Counted from the first letter of the stretch, positions 27,372 to 36,615 are shown. The stretch: 64,000 nucleotides of DNA from Bradyrhizobium diazoefficiens (GCF_018129965.1 NZ_JAFCKW010000033.1:1-64000); one strand, 5' to 3'. The notes: generated by a model from the letters alone, not told the origin. A program made the numbers and translations.

Positions 27372-27962
27372 CTAGATCGGCTGGAAGCCGAGATCGCCGC
27401 GGATCCGGTTGACGATGTAGGTGCCGTCCCGGCTGGGCAAGATCCGCTCGACGCTGGCGCTGTCGATCTTCACATTGGCAAAGCGCGGCCCTGCGGCGAC
27501 GTCATGGACGGCTCTGGCGAAGGCCTCGACCTCGGCCATGGTCGAGATCGCGCGCGCATCCGCGATGCCGCAGGCCCTGGCGACTCCGACGAGGTCGGCG
27601 GCCGCGGAAGTGTGGCTGGTCTGGCCGCCGGTCTCGCCATAGGCCTCGTTGTCGAGCACGGCGATCGAGAGGTTGGACGGCTGCTGCAGCCCGATGGTGG
27701 CAAGGCTGCCGAGGCCCATCAGCATCTCGCCGTCGCCGGTGATGACCAGCACCGGCAATTTTGGCTGCGCCAGCGCGAGCCCGAGGCCGATCATCGCAGC
27801 GCCGCCCATGCCACCCCAGAGGTAAAAGTTACGCGCGTGGTCGCCGGCCGCACACATGTCATTGGTGGAGGCCCCGAGGCCGCCGATCGCGACGACGTCC
27901 TTGCGGTTGGCAAGCAGCGTGGAAACCACCTGACGGCGATCGAGGAGATTGGCCTTGCTCAT
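27372..27962 (-). CDS. Thiamine-diphosphate decarboxylase, C-terminal (TPP-binding) subunit, ComE-like
   Basis: A 196-residue subunit carrying the thiamine-diphosphate motif, ITGDGEMLMG followed by NLSIAVLDNEAYG. GETGGQTSHTSAAADL is typical of sulfopyruvate or phosphonopyruvate decarboxylases. The enzyme would remove CO2 from a 2-oxo acid after assembling with the alpha subunit. Its ATG at 27962 overlaps the stop of the alpha gene by ATGA. No phosphonate or sulfonate genes lie next to it, so the true 2-oxo acid is open; it could also serve a sulfolactate or coenzyme-M-like route. Confidence 0.78.
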   Translation of the reverse strand: MSKANLLDRRQVVSTLLANRKDVVAIGGLGASTNDMCAAGDHARNFYLWGGMGGAAMIGLGLALAQPKLPVLVITGDGEMLMGLGSLATIGLQQPSNLSIAVLDNEAYGETGGQTSHTSAAADLVGVARACGIADARAISTMAEVEAFARAVHDVAAGPRFANVKIDSASVERILPSRDGTYIVNRIRGDLGFQPI

Positions 27963-28501
27963 TTGGTGAAAACCTTGGCGCCGATCAGGCGCTGCGACAG
28001 GAGGACAGCGGTGGGCGTCAGCGCGTTGTAGGCCTGGGCCGCGGCGGCCTCGAGGACGGCCGGCACCTCGGCCGCGTTGGAGGCGCGCAGCACCCTGACT
28101 CCTGAGAGTTCGAACACGCCCTGCGTGGTCGATCCCATCGGCACCTGCCACGGGTTGAACTCGCCCCATTCGCCCCGCATCGTCACGAGCGTGAGGAACG
28201 GAAAGCGCAGGATCGGGATCAGCGACAGCATGTTGATGCAATTGCCGACGCCGCTCGACTGCATCAGCAAGACGCCGCGCTGACCGCCGGTCCAGGCACC
28301 GGCGAGCAGGGCCACACCCTCCTCCTCCGTCGTCAGTGGAATGCCGCGCATGGTTGACGAGGCCAGCACGCGCTGGATCAGTTTCGAATGACCGGCATCC
28401 GGAACGTAAGGCACCTGCCGGACGTCGAACCGTTCAAGCGTCGCGAAGATATCATCGGGCCAGTTCGGCGCCGTGTCGGCTGCGTCGGTACGAGCGTGCA
28501 T
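27959..28501 (-). CDS. Thiamine-diphosphate decarboxylase, N-terminal (Pyr) subunit, ComD-like
   Basis: A 180-residue subunit corresponding to the pyrimidine-binding domain of thiamine-dependent decarboxylases. TTEEEGVALLAGAW contains the Glu expected to activate the cofactor, and LMQSSGVGNCINML is typical of the sulfopyruvate/phosphonopyruvate group. Split alpha and beta chains of about 180-200 residues match the archaeal ComD/ComE arrangement; many bacterial versions are one chain. It is the upstream partner in a two-gene operon, divergent from a P450 gene. Confidence 0.78.
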   Translation of the reverse strand: MHARTDAADTAPNWPDDIFATLERFDVRQVPYVPDAGHSKLIQRVLASSTMRGIPLTTEEEGVALLAGAWTGGQRGVLLMQSSGVGNCINMLSLIPILRFPFLTLVTMRGEWGEFNPWQVPMGSTTQGVFELSGVRVLRASNAAEVPAVLEAAAAQAYNALTPTAVLLSQRLIGAKVFTK

Positions 28502-28607
28502 TTTCCTGTCCGGTCGGCTTGCAAATCACGGCCCGACTGTAGACGGTGATCCGCATCGCTCGATAGAGCAAAAACAGCATATCGGTCTCAACCGGCGAGT
28601 ATGGCGG

Positions 28608-29828
28608 ATGAACGCAAGTGCGAAAGAACTGGCGGCCAGGTTCGATCTGACGAAGCTGACGGCGGAATTCTACGACGACCCCTATCCAACCTATCGTGCG
28701 CTGCGGGAAAACGAGCCCGTCAAGCGCCTTCCAAACGGCACCGTGTTCCTGACCCGCTATGATGACCTCGTCACGACCTACAAGAACACGAAGTCTTTCA
28801 GCTCGGACAAGAAGCGCGAGTTCGCGCCGAAATACGGCGACACCCCGCTCTACGAGCACCACACCACGAGCCTCGTCTTCAACGACCCGCCGGCGCATAC
28901 CCGCGTGCGGCGCCTGATCATGGGCGCGTTGTCGCCGCGCGCGATCGCGGGCATGGAGCCCGATATCATCAGGCTGGTCGACAGCTTGCTCGACACTATC
29001 GCCGCCAAGGGGGCTTGCGAGCTGATCGAGGATTTTGCGGCGTCCATTCCGATCGAGGTGATCGGCAATCTGCTCGACGTGCCCCACGACGAGCGCGGGC
29101 CGCTGCGCGACTGGTCACTGGCGATCCTCGGGGCGCTCGAACCTGTCGTATCGCCGGAGGTGGCGGCGCGCGGCAATCAAGCGGTGACGGATTTTCTCGC
29201 CTATCTCCAGACGCTGGTGGCGCGCCGTCGAAAGAGCCCAGGCAATCCGGAGCGCGACGTGCTGACGCGCCTGATCCAGGGCGAGGAGAACGGCGAGCGG
29301 CTGACCGAGAAGGAGCTGCTGCACAACTGCATCTTCCTGCTCAATGCCGGGCATGAAACCACCACCAACCTGATCGGCAACGGTCTCGTCGCGCTGGACC
29401 GCAATCCGGACCAGAAGCAGCGGCTGATCGACAATCCCGACATGGTCAAGACCGCCGTCGAGGAGATGCTACGCTACGAGAGCTCGAACCAGCTCGGCAA
29501 CCGCATGACCACCGAACCCGTCGAGCTCGGCGGCGTGACGCTCGAATCCTGCACGTCGGTGACACTGTGCATCGGCGCCGCCAACCGCGACCCCGCCCAG
29601 TTTCCGGACCCCGAACGCTTCGACATCGCGCGCACGCCGAACCGGCATCTCGCCTTCGCCACCGGCGCGCATCAATGCGCCGGCATGGCGCTGGCCCGGC
29701 TCGAAGGCGCCATCGCGATCTCGCGCTTCCTGGCGCGGTTTCCGAACTATGCCGTGAAGGACAAGCCGGTGCGCGGCGGACGGGTGCGGTTCCGCGGATT
29801 CCTGAGCGTGCCCTGCGCGATCGGCTGA
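28608..29828 (+). CDS. Cytochrome P450 (class I type, stand-alone)
   Basis: Soluble bacterial P450 of 406 residues. It has the I-helix AGHETT (247-252), the Glu-x-x-Arg pair in EEMLRY (near 285-290) and the heme loop FATGAHQCAG with Cys357. Unlike the fused enzyme at the start of the window it needs separate ferredoxin and reductase; no ferredoxin gene is adjacent, although a flavoprotein reductase is encoded at 43816-45036. The start at 28608 removes a longer in-frame extension into the divergent promoter region. The substrate is unknown. Confidence 0.93.
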   Translation: MNASAKELAARFDLTKLTAEFYDDPYPTYRALRENEPVKRLPNGTVFLTRYDDLVTTYKNTKSFSSDKKREFAPKYGDTPLYEHHTTSLVFNDPPAHTRVRRLIMGALSPRAIAGMEPDIIRLVDSLLDTIAAKGACELIEDFAASIPIEVIGNLLDVPHDERGPLRDWSLAILGALEPVVSPEVAARGNQAVTDFLAYLQTLVARRRKSPGNPERDVLTRLIQGEENGERLTEKELLHNCIFLLNAGHETTTNLIGNGLVALDRNPDQKQRLIDNPDMVKTAVEEMLRYESSNQLGNRMTTEPVELGGVTLESCTSVTLCIGAANRDPAQFPDPERFDIARTPNRHLAFATGAHQCAGMALARLEGAIAISRFLARFPNYAVKDKPVRGGRVRFRGFLSVPCAIG

Positions 29829-30517
29829 TGAGACACACGATGAACGTCGACCAATTGCGCGAGCGCTGGGCTGATCCGCTGCTCACCGCGCTAACGGCCC
29901 TGCTGATGATCATGATGTTCGTGATCGCCCCGCTCCAGGCGCTGGGCATCTTCGCGTTTCAAGCCTCCGAGCTGGCGCTCGCGCTTCTGCTGGTCGTCGG
30001 CATCTTCGTGATCTCAGGGAGCCCGGTCGCGGTCGTCGCGATGCTGATCGCACTCGGCATGATCACGGTGGGAGCGGTTCTGCGGCTGCGCTCGCCCTCC
30101 ATCCTCGATCTCAATCTGTTCGCCGGCTCGTGGTTCATCGTCGGCACCACCATGGCCTGGGCGGTGGCGCGCGCGACCTTCGCGCCGGGCCGCGTGACCT
30201 ATCATCGCGTGATCGGCGCGGTGCTGCTGTATATGACGATCGCAGTGATCTTCGCCGCGCTCTACACCTTCATGGGATCGCTGGTGCCGAACGCGTTCGC
30301 CGGCATGACGGTGGAGGACAGCCCGGCGCTGGCAAGCGAGGTGATCTATTTCAGCTTCGCGACGCTGACGACGACGGGCTATGGCGATGTCGCGCCCGTG
30401 CATCCGATCGTGCGCAGCCTGTGCAATATGGAGGCGGTGTTCGGCCAGCTTTATCCCGCGACGTTGCTCGCAAGGCTGGTCACGCTGGAGATCGCGCATC
30501 GCGATCGGGACACCTGA
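29828..30517 (+). CDS. Potassium channel-like membrane protein
   Basis: A 229-residue integral membrane protein with about six hydrophobic segments. The pore loop carries TTTGYGD (181-187), the K+ selectivity filter, followed by a last helix and a short charged tail. I see no cytoplasmic RCK/TrkA-N domain and no arginine-rich S4 helix, so it is probably an ungated or simply gated channel. Its ATG shares a base with the P450 stop (TGATG), indicating translational coupling to an enzyme with no obvious connection. A second ATG at 29840 is an alternative start. Confidence 0.85.
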   Translation: MRHTMNVDQLRERWADPLLTALTALLMIMMFVIAPLQALGIFAFQASELALALLLVVGIFVISGSPVAVVAMLIALGMITVGAVLRLRSPSILDLNLFAGSWFIVGTTMAWAVARATFAPGRVTYHRVIGAVLLYMTIAVIFAALYTFMGSLVPNAFAGMTVEDSPALASEVIYFSFATLTTTGYGDVAPVHPIVRSLCNMEAVFGQLYPATLLARLVTLEIAHRDRDT

Positions 30518-30662
30518 AAGCCCCCAACCAACAAAAGTCTAAAACAACCCCATGCACAGTAGCGCAGGGATTGACGGAAAACACCCGATAGATCTGCACA
30601 AAATATTGATATATCTAGTAAATCGGCCATGAGCGATCAGGGGCGGCGGATTCCCGGCCCCG

Positions 30663-31820
30663 TCACACGAACGGCGGGAAGAGATCGGGCCGCTCGGGAA
30701 GGAGCCGCCGAAAATAGCGCCGTCCTTGGTCCGAAACGGTGTTGCTGCCGACCAGGAATTCGTCGGGCATATGGCGTGTCTTGCCAGCCACGCGATCCAG
30801 CGGCACGAGCCGAGGTTCGACACGCTCACCATCATAATGCAGCACCACCGAGCCGCTGCCGCTCAGGGCGCTTTGCGCGGCGAATACGCCGGCGTCGAAA
30901 GCCTCCTTGCGGTCGGTGTCGTCGATCACGCCGAGATAGGCGCGTGGCAGATAGCCGAGCGTGTCGACACGCGACCTTGCCTTGGGGAAACGCGATTTCA
31001 GCGCTTTTTGAATCGCGATACCGAGATCACCGCCCGTCAGTTGCAGGTTGCCATGGGCGTCGCGCTCGACCGCCTCGCCCGCCAGCACCTCGGCGAGAGG
31101 CCGGCCGGCTTCGTCCTGCACGCCCTCGGACATCGAGACGATACAGCGGCCGAGCCGCGTGTAGACCGCATCGACGTCGTCGAGGAACTGGACCACCGAG
31201 AACGGTCTTTCCGGCGTGTAGATCAGATGCGGAGCATCGTCTTGCGATTGCTGCCAGCCTGCCGCCGCGGCCGAGAGGAAACCGGCGTGGCGGCCCATGA
31301 CGATCGCCACATAGATGCCGGGCATGGCGCGAAAATCGAGATCCATGCTGACAAGCGCGTTGGCGACGAAGGTGGCTGCCGAGATGAAGCCGGGGACGTG
31401 GTCGTTCTCCATCAGGTCGTTATCGATGGTCTTGGGGGCATGCACGAAATGGCAGGGACCACTCGACTGCTGCCGCAGCAGTTCGAGCGTTCCGGCGGTA
31501 TCGTTGCCGCCAATATAGACAAAGGCGCGGGCGTCCAACCGGTCCAAAGCCGCGAGAATAGCGGCGCATGTGCCCGAATCCGGTTTGTCGCGGGTCGATC
31601 CGAGAGCCGAATTGGGCGTGTTGCCGAGGCGGCGCAGTTCGGTCTCGGGCAAGTTGGCGAGGTCGACGACGTTGCCCTCGGTCAGGCCTCGCACACCATA
31701 GCGCGCGCCCAGAATGCGCAGCGACGGATCATGCCTGCGTGCGGCAACAATGGCGCCGCACAAGGTCTGGTTGATCACGGCGGTCGGGCCGCCGCCCTGG
31801 GCGATGACGATGGATGGCAT
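30663..31820 (-). CDS. 6-phosphofructokinase, pyrophosphate-dependent type
   Basis: A 385-residue phosphofructokinase. The nucleotide/phosphate loop is AQGGGPTAVINQ (7-18), and GGND (104-107) and PKTIDNDL (129-136) are the discriminating motifs. An Asp at the site where ATP enzymes have Gly, together with Lys in PKTIDND, is the known signature of PPi-using enzymes. GAGGA precedes the start at 31820; an in-frame extension upstream was rejected. It lies 128 bp after the sugar-enzyme operon on the same strand and could feed its hexose phosphates into glycolysis reversibly. Confidence 0.9.
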   Translation of the reverse strand: MPSIVIAQGGGPTAVINQTLCGAIVAARRHDPSLRILGARYGVRGLTEGNVVDLANLPETELRRLGNTPNSALGSTRDKPDSGTCAAILAALDRLDARAFVYIGGNDTAGTLELLRQQSSGPCHFVHAPKTIDNDLMENDHVPGFISAATFVANALVSMDLDFRAMPGIYVAIVMGRHAGFLSAAAAGWQQSQDDAPHLIYTPERPFSVVQFLDDVDAVYTRLGRCIVSMSEGVQDEAGRPLAEVLAGEAVERDAHGNLQLTGGDLGIAIQKALKSRFPKARSRVDTLGYLPRAYLGVIDDTDRKEAFDAGVFAAQSALSGSGSVVLHYDGERVEPRLVPLDRVAGKTRHMPDEFLVGSNTVSDQGRRYFRRLLPERPDLFPPFV

Positions 31821-31948
31821 GGATCCTCGATGACTGGTTCTGGCTACGACGCCAACCGACGATGAGAGACGATTGAAGCGAAGATTAGCCAATGCTGCAA
31901 CGGGCGTCCTGCCCTGCAGTGAGATCCCGCGAGGACCGCGCGCGCGGC

Positions 31949-32812
31949 CTAAACCACCGTCTTGTGTCGTTCGATGCAGGTACGCAGCACCTCGTCCATC
32001 GGCCTGCCCCACCAGTCGTTGGAGAAGATCTCGATCTCCGAATAGCCGGCAAAGCCCTGCGCCTCGACCGCTTGACGCACCGATTTGATGTCGATGACAC
32101 CGTCGCCCATCATGCCGCGGTCGTTGAGGATGTCTTTTGTCGGCACCATCCAGTCGCAGACGTGGAACGCGAGCAGGCGATCCTGTCCGGCGCGCGCGAT
32201 CTGGTGCATCAATTCCGGATCCCACCAGATGTGATAGACATCGAGCGCGACGCCGAGCATGCCGCTGCGGCCGGGATCGAGCCGGTCGCAGATGTCGAGC
32301 GCCTGTTTCGTCGTGTTGACGCAGGCGCGGTCGGCCGCGTAGGCGGGATGCAAGGGCTCGATCGCCAGAGGCAGTTTTGCTTGCCTGGCATAGTCGAGCA
32401 TGTCGGCGAGCGCTTCCTCGACCTGCCCGCGGGCGGCTCCGATATCCTTGGACGCTGCGCTGCCCGGCCGCGAATATTGCGGCAGACCACCGACGACGAG
32501 GACGATGCAGGACGCGCCCAGCGCTTTCGCTTCATCCACACAGCGCCGGTTGTCGTCGCGCACCTCGCTCCTGCGCGAGGCGTCCGAGGTGAACATGCCG
32601 CCGCGGCAATAGCCCGACAGGTCGAGGCCGGCATCGCGCACGGCGCGGGCGGCGCGGTCGAGACCGACTGTCGCGACCTGATCGCGCCAGGGATCGATGG
32701 CGCGAATGCCGTGCCGTGCGCAGGCATCGATGATCTCGGTGAGATCGCCCTGCTTGCGAACCGTCGCCGTGTTCAGCGACAGCCAGCGATGGTCGGCAGA
32801 GAAATCGCGCAT
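31949..32812 (-). CDS. Sugar phosphate isomerase/epimerase family (TIM-barrel)
   Basis: A 287-residue protein of the xylose-isomerase-like TIM-barrel family, which binds a divalent metal through Glu, Asp and His residues. Likely ligands lie in AIEPLHP, VALDVYHIWWD, FHVCDW and the late SEIEIFSNDWW. Family members isomerise or epimerise keto sugars or eliminate from them. Its start codon shares one base with the stop of the DUF993 gene (TGATG), so it is the last member of a four-gene coupled operon. The substrate is not known. Confidence 0.85.
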   Translation of the reverse strand: MRDFSADHRWLSLNTATVRKQGDLTEIIDACARHGIRAIDPWRDQVATVGLDRAARAVRDAGLDLSGYCRGGMFTSDASRRSEVRDDNRRCVDEAKALGASCIVLVVGGLPQYSRPGSAASKDIGAARGQVEEALADMLDYARQAKLPLAIEPLHPAYAADRACVNTTKQALDICDRLDPGRSGMLGVALDVYHIWWDPELMHQIARAGQDRLLAFHVCDWMVPTKDILNDRGMMGDGVIDIKSVRQAVEAQGFAGYSEIEIFSNDWWGRPMDEVLRTCIERHKTVV

Positions 32813-34017
32813 CAGGCTTCGACCCCGTGCGAGGCCAGCACGGTCTTCATCCGCCGCGTCGCCAGTTCCGGATTGGCCAGCAGTCCGGCCTGATCGGCCA
32901 GACGGAACAGCTCGGCCAGATGCAGCATCGAGCGTGTGCTCTCCTGGCCGCCGACCATGGTGAAATGATCCTGGTGGCCGTTCAGATAAGCCATGAACAC
33001 CACGCCGGTCTTGTAGAACCGCGTTGGCGCCTTGAAGATGTGGCGCGACAGCGGCACGGTCGGACCCAGCACGTCATGGAAGCCGGCCTCGTCACCCGCC
33101 GCCAGCCGCGACAGCGCGTAGGACGCCGCCGGCGCGATCGCATCGAAGATGCCGAGCAGCGCGTGGGAAAAGCCCTGCTCATCGCCGGCGATCAGCTCCG
33201 CGTAGTTGAAATCGTCGCCGGTGTACATCCTGATGCGCTTGTCGAGGCGGCGACGCATGTCGATTTCGCGCTGCTTGTCGAGGAGCGAGACCTTGACGCC
33301 ATCGACCTTGGCGGCGTTGGCGTTGATGATGGCGACCGCGATGTCCATCGCCTTGTCGAGATCCCTGGTGCCCCAATAGCCCGTCAACGCCGGATCGAAC
33401 ATGTCGCCGAGCCAATGGATGATCACGGGCTCGCGGACCTGCGAGAGCACGCGATCGTAGACCTTGGCATAGTCGTCCGCGTTGCGACCAAGCTTTGCCA
33501 GCGCGCGCGACGCCATCAAGATGATGCGGCCGCCGACCTTCTCGACCGCCGCGACCTGCTCCTCATAGGCGCGGATGACGTCGTCGAGGCTCTTGGCATC
33601 CTCGACCGCGAGATGGTCCGTGCCGGCGCCCGAGAACACCAGCGCGTTGCGCCGCCTGGCGGCGCCGACCGAACGCGTGATCAGCTCCAGCGAGGTCGGC
33701 CAGTCCAGCCCCATGCCGCGCTGTGAGGTGTCCATGGCTTCGGCCACGCCGAGGCCGAGGTCCCAGACATGCTCGCGGAAGGCAATGGTCTTGTCCCAAT
33801 CGATCGCAGCGGTGAGCCAGGGATCATTGTCCGCGAGGGGATCGGCGACCATATGCACGGCCGAGAACGCGATGCGGTTCAGCGTGCCTTCGAGCTTCGC
33901 CGGAAATGTTCGCGACGCCGCGACCCGGTAAGTCTCGATCGAGCGATCGGCCTTCGGCAGCTTGAGTGACAGGGAGGACGTTGAAGGAATGGGCTTGGGC
34001 AGGACGGGCTTGTTCAT
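32812..34017 (-). CDS. DUF993 family protein (DHDPS-like aldolase fold)
   Basis: A 401-residue protein recognised as DUF993, distantly related to dihydrodipicolinate synthase/N-acetylneuraminate lyase barrels. Conserved-looking parts are VFSGAGTDHLAV, the central PVIIHWLGDMFDP and RMYTGDDFNYAELI. Members of the parent superfamily form or break C-C bonds of sugar-derived keto acids by a Schiff-base lysine; I could not assign that lysine with confidence. The start at 34017 follows GAGGAGGGAG. It lies 10 bp after the Gfo/Idh/MocA gene and is coupled to the isomerase gene. Confidence 0.8.
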   Translation of the reverse strand: MNKPVLPKPIPSTSSLSLKLPKADRSIETYRVAASRTFPAKLEGTLNRIAFSAVHMVADPLADNDPWLTAAIDWDKTIAFREHVWDLGLGVAEAMDTSQRGMGLDWPTSLELITRSVGAARRRNALVFSGAGTDHLAVEDAKSLDDVIRAYEEQVAAVEKVGGRIILMASRALAKLGRNADDYAKVYDRVLSQVREPVIIHWLGDMFDPALTGYWGTRDLDKAMDIAVAIINANAAKVDGVKVSLLDKQREIDMRRRLDKRIRMYTGDDFNYAELIAGDEQGFSHALLGIFDAIAPAASYALSRLAAGDEAGFHDVLGPTVPLSRHIFKAPTRFYKTGVVFMAYLNGHQDHFTMVGGQESTRSMLHLAELFRLADQAGLLANPELATRRMKTVLASHGVEA

Positions 34018-34027
34018 GTCTCCCTCC

Positions 34028-35179
34028 TCAGGCCTTGATCGGAGCGACATCGATCCAGCGGCGCTCCTTCCAGCTCTTCAGTGCGCATTCGGCGAGCTGG
34101 ACGCCCTTGACGCCTTCGAGCAGCGTGAACTTGTAGGGTGCCTCCTCGTAGACGTGGCGGATGAACATCTCCCACTGCTCCTTGAAGCCGTTGTCGTAGG
34201 TGACGTTGTCCGGCAGCTTCTGCCAGTCGCCGTAGAAATCATGCAGCCGCTTCTCATCGGGATTCCACACCGGCCTCGGGGTCGCCTGCCGCGCCTGGAT
34301 CATGCAGTCCGAAAGGCCGGCAACCGCCGAACCATGCGTGCCGTCGACCTGGAAGGTGACGAGGTCGTCGCGATAGACGCGCGTGACCCAGGACATGTTG
34401 ATGTGGGCGATGACGCCGCCCTCGAGCTGGAAGGTCGCGTAGGCGGAATCGTCCGCGGTCGCCTTGTACTTCTTGCCCTGCTCGTCGAAACGCTCGGGGA
34501 TGTCGGTGTTGCCGATGCAGCTCACGCTCTGGACGTTGCCGAACAAATTGTCGAGCACGTAGCGCCAGTGGCAGACCATATCCAGAATGATGCCGCCGCC
34601 GTCCTCGTCGCGGTAGTTCCAGGACGGTCGTTGCGCCTCCTGCCAGCCGCCCTCGAACACCCAATAGCCGAACTCGCCGCGCACCGAGAGGATGCGGCCG
34701 AAGAAGCCGGAATCGCGCAGGAAGGCGATCTTCTTCAGGCCGGGCAGGAACAGCTTGTCCTGCACCGTGCCGTGCTTGACGCCCTTGGCATTGGCGAGCT
34801 TGACGACCTCGAGCGCCTCTTCAAAATTCGTCGCGATCGGCTTCTCGCAGTAGACATGCTTGCCGGCGTTGATGGCCTGGGTCAGCAGACCGGGCCGCGC
34901 CTGCGTGGTCGCGGCGTCGAAGAACATGGTGTCGTTCTTGTCGGCAAGCGCGGCGTCGAGATCGGTGGTCCAGCGCGTGATATTGTAGCGCTTGGCGAGC
35001 GCCTCGACCCTCTCGGCGCTGCGGCCGACCAGAATCGGGTCCGGCATGACGCGGTCGCCGTTCTTGAGGCGGACGCCGCCCTGCTCGCGGATCGCGACGA
35101 TCGAGCGGATCAGATGCTGGTTGAGGCCCATGCGGCCGGTGACGCCGTTCATGATGAGGCCGAGGCGTTGCGTGGTCAT
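34028..35179 (-). CDS. Gfo/Idh/MocA family NAD(P)-dependent sugar oxidoreductase
   Basis: A 383-residue dehydrogenase with an N-terminal Rossmann fold (GVTGRMG-type glycine loop near 12-18) and the family motif EKPIAT that places the catalytic Lys. Such enzymes oxidise a sugar or inositol hydroxyl to a ketone. The ATG at 35179 follows AGGAGC and overlaps the enolase-superfamily stop by ATGA. Paired with a TIM-barrel isomerase, it suggests oxidation to a keto sugar followed by rearrangement or elimination. Confidence 0.9.
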   Translation of the reverse strand: MTTQRLGLIMNGVTGRMGLNQHLIRSIVAIREQGGVRLKNGDRVMPDPILVGRSAERVEALAKRYNITRWTTDLDAALADKNDTMFFDAATTQARPGLLTQAINAGKHVYCEKPIATNFEEALEVVKLANAKGVKHGTVQDKLFLPGLKKIAFLRDSGFFGRILSVRGEFGYWVFEGGWQEAQRPSWNYRDEDGGGIILDMVCHWRYVLDNLFGNVQSVSCIGNTDIPERFDEQGKKYKATADDSAYATFQLEGGVIAHINMSWVTRVYRDDLVTFQVDGTHGSAVAGLSDCMIQARQATPRPVWNPDEKRLHDFYGDWQKLPDNVTYDNGFKEQWEMFIRHVYEEAPYKFTLLEGVKGVQLAECALKSWKERRWIDVAPIKA

Positions 35180-36573
35180 GCCAATTGCTCCTGAAGTGAT
35201 TTTGGCTGTTCGAGCGGACAAAGCGACGACCAGTCCGGATGGACCGAGGTCGCAAAGCCCGCCGCATGAAGCGATCCCGTCAGGAGATCGCCGTCGTGAA
35301 TGGAGAGCCGGATGCCCTGCCCGGCATCGGCATAGAGATCGGGATGCGCAGCGGCGAAGGCCGCAGCTTCGGTGGCCGGCGTGTCGCCAAAGCCGTCGAC
35401 ATAGTGATGGCCGTTGCGCTCGGCATGGGTGATGCCGAGAAAGGCGCCGAGCGCGAGATCCTGCTGCACGGCAAGGCCGGCCTGGCAGGTCAGGTCCTCA
35501 CCGGTGACGAAGAACGTTTCGCCGTCCTCGCTCCACTTGCCCGCGCGCGTCGCGTTGATGATGGATTTGTAGAGCCCCTTGCAGGATTTCGACGAGATAC
35601 CGTGATAACCGAGCGCCCGCGCCGACGGGAACGCATCATAGGAATCATCAGCCTCGTCGATGATGAAGCCGCGCGCGGCCAGCGCGCCGAGCGGCGACTG
35701 CCGGGTGATGTCGCGCGGCATCGGCTGCTCGACATAGAGAAGGCGTGACGAGATGGGTCGCAACGCGGAATCACGGTCGAGCCGATCCATCAGCGCCTGC
35801 AGCGCGGCAAGATCGGCGTACTGCTCGTTCGCATCGAGCGTCACCCTGGTGTCGCGTCCGAGCGCATCGAGCTCCGTGCCGATGCGTGCCAGACGCGCCG
35901 CATCGACCGCGGGATCGCCCGAAAGCTTCAGCTTGAAATATCGCGCGCCGGCGTTCTCGCGCGCATCGGCAACACCGCCCTCGCCCTCGATGGCATCGTC
36001 GAGCCCGACGGTATGCCTGATCGCAACGCGCGGCAGTGCCTTCCGGCCTGAGAGAAATCGATCGATATCCGCGTCTGTCAGATCGGACGAGAGTCGCGCA
36101 TCGATGCCGGCGACATTCCCGGCCATGCCGTCGAATACGCTGGCCTCAACGGCACGCAGCAGCGCATCGAGGATCGCTTTGTCGATTTCCGCCGGACCGT
36201 AAGCCGCAGCAAGCGCCGGAACGTTCTTGGTCGCGCAGGTCGCGACCTGGGCATCGATGCAGGAGGCATGCAGGTCGAACGCCGTCTGAAAGCCGGTCCG
36301 CGCCAGATAGAGCCCGCGCGCGACCTGAAGCGACCGCCGCAACCCGCCAACCGTCTGCTCCGGAGACAAGTCCGGCCGCTTGTCGAACCATTTCGGCACC
36401 AGCAATTCGGCGCTGGCACCGACCGCCGTGCCCCTGCCCTCGACCTCGATCTCCACCCGCACGAACAGCTGCGGCGTCGCGTTGACGGTGACCGCGCCAA
36501 AGCGGAACGGCCGCGCGAACTGCACGGGTCGTTCGAAGAAGGCGATGTCTCGCAGCTTCAGGCGAGGCGGCAT
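35176..36573 (-). CDS. Enolase superfamily enzyme (mandelate racemase/muconate lactonizing type)
   Basis: A 465-residue enolase-superfamily member. The barrel carries KLK (Lys214, Lys216), DAN (Asp247, Asn249), EQP (Glu282) and DEADD (306-310), the expected base and three metal-binding positions. A second lysine region (SSKSCKG, 328-333) lies on the opposite side. This arrangement resembles the muconate-lactonizing/methylaspartate-lyase branch more than the His-Asp mandelate-racemase branch. Family reactions are dehydrations, racemisations or cycloisomerisations of acids. The ATG at 36573 is preceded by TAGGTAG; the longer in-frame opening upstream runs through repeats. First gene of the four-enzyme operon. 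Confidence 0.85.
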   Translation of the reverse strand: MPPRLKLRDIAFFERPVQFARPFRFGAVTVNATPQLFVRVEIEVEGRGTAVGASAELLVPKWFDKRPDLSPEQTVGGLRRSLQVARGLYLARTGFQTAFDLHASCIDAQVATCATKNVPALAAAYGPAEIDKAILDALLRAVEASVFDGMAGNVAGIDARLSSDLTDADIDRFLSGRKALPRVAIRHTVGLDDAIEGEGGVADARENAGARYFKLKLSGDPAVDAARLARIGTELDALGRDTRVTLDANEQYADLAALQALMDRLDRDSALRPISSRLLYVEQPMPRDITRQSPLGALAARGFIIDEADDSYDAFPSARALGYHGISSKSCKGLYKSIINATRAGKWSEDGETFFVTGEDLTCQAGLAVQQDLALGAFLGITHAERNGHHYVDGFGDTPATEAAAFAAAHPDLYADAGQGIRLSIHDGDLLTGSLHAAGFATSVHPDWSSLCPLEQPKSLQEQLA

Positions 36574-36615
36574 GGTGCTACCTAGCTCCCAAGATGTCGC
36601 GCAGACGGCGGTGCA

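Noticed and set aside
27372..28501. Split acetolactate synthase or a single decarboxylase broken by frameshift
   Set aside because: Both chains have proper starts and stops with an ATGA overlap, and motifs fit the two-subunit sulfopyruvate/phosphonopyruvate type.
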